DNA of 11,063 bases from the NCBI GenBank assembly GCA_937952395.1, contig CALFYV010000349.1, forward strand, positions 1-11,063, read 5' to 3'. Shown here piece after piece: positions 5,903 through 11,063 of the stretch; positions within the stretch are counted from its first letter, which is position 1, and every line of letters begins with the position of its first letter. The stretch is from an uncultured Bacteriovoracaceae bacterium (lineage in GTDB: Bacteria; Bdellovibrionota; Bacteriovoracia; Bacteriovoracales; Bacteriovoracaceae). Made by a program: the position numbers and the translations under genes. Below the pieces are notes generated by a model. It had not been told where the DNA came from and searched no databases. It saw only the letters and a program-made list of their open reading frames with translations.

Positions 5903-7546
5903 TTAATTCTTAATTAAAGCTTCACATGATAAAAATCTATAGACCCTTGGAATTTTAATCTTCTTACCAATTCGGCTAGCTTCTTCACTTTGTAGCACTT
6001 TGATGATGGCTTTACCTGAACGATAAGCAGAATAATGAGATTTCATTGCTCTTATAGCTTTGTATGTTTCACCTGCTCGAACTCCTATTGAATAAAGATC
6101 TTTATCACAGCTAAGAAGTTTAAAGAGAGAATGCTTTTTTACTTTATCAAATTTGAGGTTAATATTATAATTGTCATATCCATCGTTTTTCAAACGCTGA
6201 TTTAAGGTTATTATGGCCTTATCTCTTATTTGTTCGCTAGCAAGGGCCAAAGGTTCATTTCTGTTACAGGTGTTATGATTCATAAAATAACGATTAATGC
6301 CATATTGGTTGGCCAATTGACATATGACCCTTTCAGCTTCTTCTTTATCTAAAGAAAAAAGCTCCTTATAAGACTTCTCTTCCAGTGTCTCTAGTATTTC
6401 GTTGAGGGTTTTTTCAATGATACTCTTGCGTTTTGTGCGGAGAAATTCATTAAGATTAGCTCGGTAATAGACATCAAGTTTATCCCACTTAGGATATACA
6501 TAATTCCATTGAAAGTGAAACTCCTCATCAAGCAGATTCATGACAGATTCTGGATGGGTATGAGGCAATTCCAAACGTCTTTGGGCATCGATAGGGCCAA
6601 AAGCCGTTGCTAAAACTTCAAGATGATATCTTAAAGTATTATAGGCATTTTCTCTCCAGTAGATTTTTTTATTAGACTGATTAGTGAATTTATTTATATC
6701 ATGCATGATATCTTTCAATGCCTCAACTAAATCTTGAGAGTAGTAAAGCTTCTTTAATAGCTGAACATCTTCTTGAGAGATATTGGGTAAATTATCAATA
6801 CCGATTTCTTCGATCATGGCCATTTTGATTGCAAAACTTTCTCTCTTCCATTGCTCCATATTTCGATCGGCCAGTTCTGCTAAAAATTGACTGCGAGTCC
6901 ATCTTAAGACTTTGAGGTTAGCGATGATTTCTCCCAATGCTAGTTTTCGCTCTATTTTCCAATCGGGATAAGCTGCATTAATCAGTTCATGAATCAGAAC
7001 AAAACCTTGATTTTCTTCCTTGGTAATAAAATCAGTAATTCCCACTAGCTTTTCCATAACGGTGATAGATATTCCAATTTCAGCTTTCTCATTATGAGTG
7101 GGTTTGTGGTAAATCCCGGCTATTTGATAAGTTTTATAATCAATTTCTCCCTCAGGATATTTTTCGATCTCACCAACGAGATGGCCATCTACATAACGAA
7201 AGCGAGTGGTTTTGGCAGCTTTCATTAAATCTTCATAAAGTCCGTTCGAATTTTTCTTAATGAGCTCCAACCATTTCATGGCATGAAGTGCGTACTTTTT
7301 ATTAAGAATTTCTCTTGGTTCATAAACGCCTTCCATAAAGGGGAGTTCAAAAAAGTTTCGATAAGTAGCAGAATCTTTTATTTTAGCTATTTCATAAGGA
7401 ACAAGTCCATCAACACCAAGTGGAATGACTACTAATTGACCGTTCCCACCACCTCCAACTTTAGAGACGAAAGGGTTTTGCGCCCATGTGACTTGATTGA
7501 TAATAAGAAGGGCAAACAAGTAAGTGAATAGTTTTAATGTTTTCAT
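5903..7546 (-). CDS. Secreted protein with GGNG and IHE motifs, module 2 exoprotein
   Basis: 547 residues. Signal peptide MKTLK, a hydrophobic run, cleavage after TWA (residue 22). The mature start has GGGGNG (31-36) followed by strand-like LVVIPLG. LIHELINAAYPD at 184-195 corresponds in position to IIHESLYR of the module 1 exoprotein: Asn35 to His186 is 151 residues, against 152 there. The remainder (about 260-550) is mostly helical and basic, with a Cys-containing end (Cys480, Cys541) and no domain I know. The start is firm: GGAG is 5 nt upstream and ATGA overlaps the regulator stop. Sequence identity with the module 1 exoprotein is low outside the two motifs, so homology is likely only over the N-terminal third. 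No HExxH is present, so peptidase activity is not supported. Confidence 0.8.
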   Translation of the reverse strand: MKTLKLFTYLFALLIINQVTWAQNPFVSKVGGGGNGQLVVIPLGVDGLVPYEIAKIKDSATYRNFFELPFMEGVYEPREILNKKYALHAMKWLELIKKNSNGLYEDLMKAAKTTRFRYVDGHLVGEIEKYPEGEIDYKTYQIAGIYHKPTHNEKAEIGISITVMEKLVGITDFITKEENQGFVLIHELINAAYPDWKIERKLALGEIIANLKVLRWTRSQFLAELADRNMEQWKRESFAIKMAMIEEIGIDNLPNISQEDVQLLKKLYYSQDLVEALKDIMHDINKFTNQSNKKIYWRENAYNTLRYHLEVLATAFGPIDAQRRLELPHTHPESVMNLLDEEFHFQWNYVYPKWDKLDVYYRANLNEFLRTKRKSIIEKTLNEILETLEEKSYKELFSLDKEEAERVICQLANQYGINRYFMNHNTCNRNEPLALASEQIRDKAIITLNQRLKNDGYDNYNINLKFDKVKKHSLFKLLSCDKDLYSIGVRAGETYKAIRAMKSHYSAYRSGKAIIKVLQSEEASRIGKKIKIPRVYRFLSCEALIKN

Positions 7547-8385
7547 TTTTTCTCCTGAGTATCGATGGTGTCTGTTAAATTAAAAAACTGAGTATTAAGT
7601 TGATAAGTATTTTCAGCAGTGCCAGACTTCGCTTCAAACTTAGTAGCAAAGTCATGCATAAAACGCCTGATGGCCTTTTTCATTTCCGGTATTTTCTCTT
7701 TTTCAATATTTATGCAGTAAGCGTTGTACTCTCGCTCTTTTGGATCCTGTACTGTAATCGCCTTGGAAGCGAGCTCCATCACGTTTTGGTGATACTCTTG
7801 AAGGCCAGTATCAATACCATCAACTTTCGAATAGATATGGTCATGAATTTTAACTAAGTTACCATTTTGATCTTCTTTCATGAGTCCTAGACCAATCAGT
7901 CTTTCAATTGCATTTTCAATTTCACTAATAGTTTTTTTAAAACCTAATCTTTTTTGGATCCATCTTGCGTCATTTTGAAAGCCCTTAAGCGCGCTTAATT
8001 CAGTGATGATCACATGAAGAGGATCTTTTATACTTCTATAGGCTTCGACTTCGAACATAGATAAACTCTGACGAGGAGAGAGTGAGCGTAATCTTTCTAG
8101 ATAGAGTTCTTTTTCTTCATTGGCCTTGGCCCTTTGCAGACTAACCAAAGTATCAAAATAGAAACCTTCATCAATAGTCAGCTCAAGTGTTTTAATGAAA
8201 TGAGGCACATAGGCTTTCGCTATTTTTCTTTTCCCTTTAAGCATTTCTTGTAAAGGGTTATGGTGCTTCATTTTTAGGAATTTGGCCCAAGCACGAATTG
8301 AAAAACTGGGGTTACTTTTTTTCTTCTCAAGATAGATATCTTGTAAATATATTTTGGGATCAATATAGTCATAAATACAAATCAT
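7543..8385 (-). CDS. TIGR02147-family regulator, module 2
   Basis: 280 residues, paralogue of the regulator at 327-1133. The order is the same. NPSFSIRAWAKFLKMKHHNPLQEMLKGKRK (25-54, in pieces: PSFSIRAWAKFL, then LQEMLKGKRK) is the N-terminal helix-turn-helix. A central winged-helix part lies at about 126-178 (WIQKRLGF, then IENAIERLIGLGLM). A helical region with LQEYHQNVMELASKAI follows, and the ending is YQLNTQFFNLT (261-271). The HTH reads HHNPLQE where module 1 has IYPSRLSD, so DNA specificity may differ. AAGG lies 7 nt before the ATG. It leads a four-gene minus-strand operon and overlaps the exoprotein gene by four bases (ATGA). The family is presumed to act on transcription; ligand and target are unknown. 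Confidence 0.87.
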   Translation of the reverse strand: MICIYDYIDPKIYLQDIYLEKKKSNPSFSIRAWAKFLKMKHHNPLQEMLKGKRKIAKAYVPHFIKTLELTIDEGFYFDTLVSLQRAKANEEKELYLERLRSLSPRQSLSMFEVEAYRSIKDPLHVIITELSALKGFQNDARWIQKRLGFKKTISEIENAIERLIGLGLMKEDQNGNLVKIHDHIYSKVDGIDTGLQEYHQNVMELASKAITVQDPKEREYNAYCINIEKEKIPEMKKAIRRFMHDFATKFEAKSGTAENTYQLNTQFFNLTDTIDTQEKK

Positions 8386-8410
8386 ATTTCAACCTTCTCA
8401 AGTACAGCAG

Positions 8411-8439
8411 GGTATACTTAGTGAGATGCATTGAATCAA
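8411..8439 (-). promoter_or_regulatory. Predicted sigma70-like promoter of regulator 2 operon
   Basis: On the minus strand TTGATT (8439-8434) and TATACC (8416-8411) are 17 nt apart. Transcription would start near 8404 and leave a leader of about 18 nt with AAGG before the ATG at 8385. The -10 is imperfect. The call gains weight because the spacing to the upstream TTTGTACA octamer equals that at module 1. Confidence 0.4.
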
Positions 8440-8444
8440 GTTTC

Positions 8445-8475
8445 TTGTGTACAAAATAGAACAAATTTGTGTACA
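8445..8475. promoter_or_regulatory. Two direct copies of TTGTGTACA, candidate operator of module 2
   Basis: TTGTGTACA occurs at 8445-8453 and 8467-8475, 22 bp apart, about two helical turns, so both face the same side. The promoter-proximal copy contains TTTGTACA on the minus strand (8455-8448), 8 nt before the predicted -35, exactly as in module 1. A further GTACAG at 8402-8407 overlaps the predicted start site. The sites lie between the divergent regulator 2 operon and the beta-CASP gene and could influence both. Confidence 0.5.
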
Positions 8476-8568
8476 GCATGAAAAAAATACAATTTGAACT
8501 CTTAGTCAAAACTGATGTAGATCATGCAATTAGGGCATTAAAGGATTTACTCTCAAATAAAGGACAAA

Positions 8569-9954
8569 ATGAAATTAAAATTTTTAGGTGGTGTTGAAGG
8601 AGTCACTGGTTCAAAGATCTTGCTTACAGTGGCCAAGGAAAGCTATTTCATCGATTATGGACTTTTTCAAGGTGATAGTAAGATTAGGGAAGGTAATTGG
8701 CGGGAGTCGGATTTAACCGATATCAGTGCTGTTTTTTTAACTCACGCACATATTGATCATTCGGGACTAATTCCTCGTTTGGTTTATCATAATTTTAAAG
8801 GAACTATCTACTGCACTAAAGAAACTCTGCGCTTATGTGAAATTTTGTTAGCGGACTCTGCAAAGCTACATGTTGAAGATGCTGAGTATGCCAACAAAAA
8901 AAAATATTCAAGACATAAACCCGCCCTTCCTTTATATACTCCAGAAGATGTGGAACAGGTCTTAAGACAATTCAAGGCATGTGACTTTGAAGAGGAGATT
9001 AAAGTCTCTGAGCATGTTCAGATTAAATTTCATTGGGCCGGTCATATTTTGGGTTCAAGTTTCGTAGAAGTAAAACTGGAAGAAGAGGGTGTAAATAAAA
9101 CGATTGTCTTCTCCGGGGACGTTGGGCACTCCAGGGCGATTACCTTAAAACCACCAGTTAACTTGGTACCTTGTGATGTTCTAGTTTTAGAATCAACCTA
9201 CGGGGATAAATTACATGCCAGAATTCCTGCCATTGAAGTTTTGGGGATGTATTTAAACATCATTCTTAAAAGAGAGGGCGTGGCTTTGATTCCTTCATTT
9301 TCAGTGGGTAGAACTCAAGATATTCTTTACCTTATTAACAAACTCATGTTGGATAAAAAAATACCAGAAGTTCCCGTCATTTTAGACAGCCCACTTTCTC
9401 GTAAAGCAAATCAAATCTTTTTAAGTAGTTTAAGACCAGAGTATATCAAAGAAGAAGTTTTAAGTTGCTGTCCTCATGGAGTTTTTCCAACAACACTCAA
9501 TGAAGTAGAAACTTACGAAGAGTCTAATACTACTCAGGAGATGGATGGCCCAGTTATTATTGTCAGTGCTTCAGGGATGATTGACGGTGGGCGGATTATG
9601 CATCACTTGAAGGGACGAATTACTCAAAAGAAAAATGGTGTGATCCTAGTTGGCTTTCAACCACAGGGAACTAAAGGACGGCTTTTGCTAGAAGGATTAG
9701 AAATTCTGCGTTTACATAAAGAAGAGTTTTCAGTCAAAGCTGATATTTTCTATATCAATTCACTTTCATCTCACGCCGATTATTTGGATCTACTGGAATG
9801 GATTAAAACTTCTCGAGTAAAACCCCATTTGACCATTTTAAATCATGGAGAACCTCGGGCTTCGGAAAACCTTAAAAGTCTTCTAGAATCGAGTTTAGAT
9901 TTTAAAACAACAGTAGCAGAGTTATATGAAGAAATGGATATATCTTCTTTATAG
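8569..9954 (+). CDS. Beta-CASP metallo-beta-lactamase-fold RNase-like protein
   Basis: 461 residues, complete. All family motifs are present: THAHIDHSG (58-66; zinc ligands His59, His61, Asp63, His64), GHILGSS (158-164, His159), FSGDVGH (181-187, Asp184), and then the beta-CASP motifs A (ESTYG, Glu208), B (SSHADY, His402) and C (NHGE, His426). PSFSVGRTQ (242-250) and SASGMIDGGR (333-342) are also typical. This is the bacterial branch of the CPSF73/RNase J superfamily often annotated 'MBL fold metallo-hydrolase RNA specificity domain-containing protein'. It is expected to be a cytoplasmic, zinc-dependent RNA endo/exonuclease; the RNA substrate cannot be told. The N-terminus MKLKFLGGVEGVTGS is the usual start and AAAGGA is 4 nt upstream. 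It is transcribed divergently from the regulator 2 operon. Confidence 0.92.
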   Translation: MKLKFLGGVEGVTGSKILLTVAKESYFIDYGLFQGDSKIREGNWRESDLTDISAVFLTHAHIDHSGLIPRLVYHNFKGTIYCTKETLRLCEILLADSAKLHVEDAEYANKKKYSRHKPALPLYTPEDVEQVLRQFKACDFEEEIKVSEHVQIKFHWAGHILGSSFVEVKLEEEGVNKTIVFSGDVGHSRAITLKPPVNLVPCDVLVLESTYGDKLHARIPAIEVLGMYLNIILKREGVALIPSFSVGRTQDILYLINKLMLDKKIPEVPVILDSPLSRKANQIFLSSLRPEYIKEEVLSCCPHGVFPTTLNEVETYEESNTTQEMDGPVIIVSASGMIDGGRIMHHLKGRITQKKNGVILVGFQPQGTKGRLLLEGLEILRLHKEEFSVKADIFYINSLSSHADYLDLLEWIKTSRVKPHLTILNHGEPRASENLKSLLESSLDFKTTVAELYEEMDISSL

Positions 9955-10031
9955 AGAACAAAAAGTGTAGGAAACATGATATAGATCAGTCTTTTTAAAT
10001 CAAAAATCTGGTAAATTCTTATCAGTTTTAT

Positions 10032-10038
10032 AAGGAGG
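10032..10038 (+). promoter_or_regulatory. Strong Shine-Dalgarno sequence
   Basis: AAGGAGG, the full anti-SD complement, 4 nt before the ATG at 10043. It fixes that start and is the best ribosome binding site in the window, suggesting high translation of the host-attachment family protein. The 88-nt gap before that gene shows no convincing promoter or terminator; TGGTAAATT at about 10009-10017 is a weak -10 candidate. Confidence 0.8.
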
Positions 10039-10042
10039 CTTT

Positions 10043-10501
10043 ATGAGTTCATCACTTTTAGTTGTAGGCAATAAATCAGAAACAAAAATATTTTTGGCAC
10101 GCAAAGATCAAAAGCATTTAGAATTAATGGAATTAGTGAAGAATAATAAAGGCAGAAAAAAAGAGGGGGAGTTAACCTCTGATAGAGCAGGTGAGTCAGT
10201 CCGAAATTCAGGAGGGTCTACGCATAAAGGTGCCATGACTAAAGAAGTGAGTGCTCATGAGCATGCGGTTGAAAAATATGTGAGCGGTGTGGTGAATAAA
10301 ATTTTTCATCTGCATAATGAAAATGCCAAACTGAAAATTATGTTGGTAGCGGAACCTGGTTTTCAAGGTATTTTGAAAAAAAGCTTAGATAGAAAGAAAC
10401 TTGAAGTTTTTAAATCTATTAATAAAGAATTAGTTCATATTTCAGATGATGATATTTATAAAACTCTTGCAGAAGAAATTAGTTTGGCGTGCTTTGTATG
10501 A
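10043..10501 (+). CDS. Host-attachment (AtsE/PF10116-like) family protein
   Basis: 152 residues, close to the family's usual length. SDRAG (46-50) corresponds to the conserved SDRPGR. HEHAVEKYVSGVVNKI (72-87) corresponds to the 'HExxxxxFAxxIA' helix. LKIMLVAEPGFQGILKKSL (97-115) corresponds to 'lvlvAPPrfLGlLR'. KSINKELVHIS (124-134) corresponds to the closing 'eidKDLTHL'. This is the Pfam 'protein required for attachment to host cells' family. The name comes from an Agrobacterium attachment study, and the fold resembles the middle domain of eRF1/pelota-like proteins, so a ribosome- or RNA-related role is possible. There is no signal peptide, so the protein is cytosolic and not itself an adhesin. 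It is coupled to the cytochrome gene by an ATGA overlap. Confidence 0.85.
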   Translation: MSSSLLVVGNKSETKIFLARKDQKHLELMELVKNNKGRKKEGELTSDRAGESVRNSGGSTHKGAMTKEVSAHEHAVEKYVSGVVNKIFHLHNENAKLKIMLVAEPGFQGILKKSLDRKKLEVFKSINKELVHISDDDIYKTLAEEISLACFV

Positions 10502-10944
10502 AAAAAAAATTATATCTTATATTTATTTTCTTTGTGATTATCTCTTGTTCAAATATTAATTCAGAATCAAGAGATTATTTTAACAAACGTCATGAAAATC
10601 AAAATACAGGTCATGGCTTTATTCCTAATTACTCAGAAGCGGAATTAAAAGAATTAAAGTCAGAAGAAGTCCCCTTAGATTTAAAGGCAGCTAAACGTGG
10701 CAAAGTTGTATTTCAAAAACATTGTGTTGAATGCCACGGAAAGGAAGGCCGAGGCAATGGACCAAGCGCACACAAGTATTTTGAAAAACCAGTTGATTTA
10801 GGTATTTTGGCCAAACAAGTTCCTAATTTTAGATTCTTTGTCAGTCTTTCTGAAAACGGCGGCAGTATGCCTGGTTGGAGAAAGAAATTTACACGAGAAG
10901 AACTCGATGATCTGACTCATTATTTGCGCACTTTAGTGAGATAG
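10498..10944 (+). CDS. Lipoprotein cytochrome c (mono-heme)
   Basis: 148 residues from the ATG at 10498, which overlaps the previous stop (ATGA). A GTG nine bases upstream would only add three residues before the signal. MKKK, a hydrophobic stretch and VIISC (Cys17) form a lipoprotein signal, so the protein is membrane-anchored facing the periplasm. CVECHG (76-81) is the CxxCH heme-binding site with proximal His80. GGSMPGW (121-127) supplies the distal Met124. The C-terminal helix FTREELDDLTHYLRTL is typical of class I cytochromes c. The role is electron transfer, partner unknown. The neighbours give no clear pathway. A run of nine A's follows the ATG. Confidence 0.9.
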   Translation: MKKKLYLIFIFFVIISCSNINSESRDYFNKRHENQNTGHGFIPNYSEAELKELKSEEVPLDLKAAKRGKVVFQKHCVECHGKEGRGNGPSAHKYFEKPVDLGILAKQVPNFRFFVSLSENGGSMPGWRKKFTREELDDLTHYLRTLVR

Positions 10945-10946
10945 TT

Positions 10947-11063
10947 TTATTTAGATTTAGAGTTGATAGGTATGGAGATTTGTCCAAATCCTCCGACTTT
11001 TTGATCCCCACCAAAAGGAGCACGAACTCCACCCTTAATGCTTAAAATGGTTTTGCCCGTTCC
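10947..11063 (-). CDS. 3' end of an unidentified minus-strand gene
   Basis: The minus strand is open from the window edge to a TAA at 10947-10949 and gives 38 residues. They are Gly-rich with alternating hydrophobics (SIKGGVRAPFGGDQKVGG, then FGQISIPINSKSK). The pattern could be the last strands of a beta-rich secreted or outer-membrane protein, but the fragment is too short to identify. The gene is convergent with the cytochrome gene, with only two bases between the stops and no hairpin terminator visible. Confidence 0.5.
   Translation of the reverse strand, partial: GTGKTILSIKGGVRAPFGGDQKVGGFGQISIPINSKSK

Noticed and set aside
8478..8597. Small plus-strand frame of 39 residues (MKKIQFELL start) running into the beta-CASP gene in another frame
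   Set aside because: It has no ribosome binding site, its end overlaps the well-supported beta-CASP start out of frame, and nothing in the peptide is recognisable. A leader peptide is possible but unsupported.
9945..9958. Near-palindrome overlapping the beta-CASP stop codon, as a possible terminator
   Set aside because: The stem is AT-rich and imperfect, with no following T run, so it would be a very weak hairpin.
10501..10509. Run of nine A's after the cytochrome start codon as a phase-variation switch
   Set aside because: Such runs are common in AT-rich lysine-starting signal peptides, and a single sequence shows no length variation.
1..11063. CRISPR arrays, tRNA or rRNA genes, transposase or integrase genes, riboswitches
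   Set aside because: I saw no regularly spaced repeats, cloverleaf-like segments, rRNA stretches or transposase/integrase motifs when reading both strands. The only substantial repeat is the 40-bp pair.

Overview
The window is AT-rich, densely packed, and most likely comes from a low-GC member of the Bdellovibrionota (Bacteriovorax/Halobacteriovorax-like predatory bacteria). The case rests on two TIGR02147-type regulators, each coupled to a secreted protein whose N-terminus carries a Gly/Asn-rich motif, plus several small signal-peptide proteins and lipoproteins without obvious relatives elsewhere. This assignment comes from family recall, not from a search.

Left part (1-2570). A short plus-strand reading frame ends at 66 with a QLNLF-type tail. 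It overlaps a decayed minus-strand copy (63-242) of the 3' end of the lipoprotein gene found intact at 2571-3176. Next come a predicted promoter and the first regulator/exoprotein module: a TIGR02147 protein (327-1133) and a 474-residue secreted protein (1145-2569). The module is bracketed by a perfect 40-bp direct repeat (63-102 and 2571-2610), which is the 3' end of the lipoprotein gene.

Middle part (2571-8385), all on the minus strand. In transcription order there is a four-gene operon: a second TIGR02147 regulator (8385-7543), a 547-residue secreted protein (7546-5903), a 271-residue secreted protein (5887-5072) and a DTW-domain tRNA aminocarboxypropyltransferase (5094-4348). An AT-rich gap with two near-identical dyads follows. 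Then comes the 'mobile mystery protein' A/B pair, an Xre-type HTH protein overlapping a Fic-domain protein (4234-3201), and then the lipoprotein (3176-2571).

Right part (8569-11063). On the plus strand lie a beta-CASP metallo-beta-lactamase RNase-like protein, a host-attachment (PF10116-like) family protein, and a lipoprotein cytochrome c whose start overlaps the preceding stop. A minus-strand gene enters from the right edge and ends 2 nt from the cytochrome gene.

The most interesting signal is that the two regulator/exoprotein modules match at three levels. Gene order and tight translational coupling are the same. The secreted proteins have a GGNG motif just after the signal peptide and an IHE motif about 151 residues later. 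Both predicted promoters have the geometry TTTGTACA, 8 nt, a -35 hexamer starting TTG, 17 nt, and a -10 starting TATA. This suggests one regulatory circuit controlling several diverged secreted proteins. I cannot assign a biochemical function to the exoproteins.
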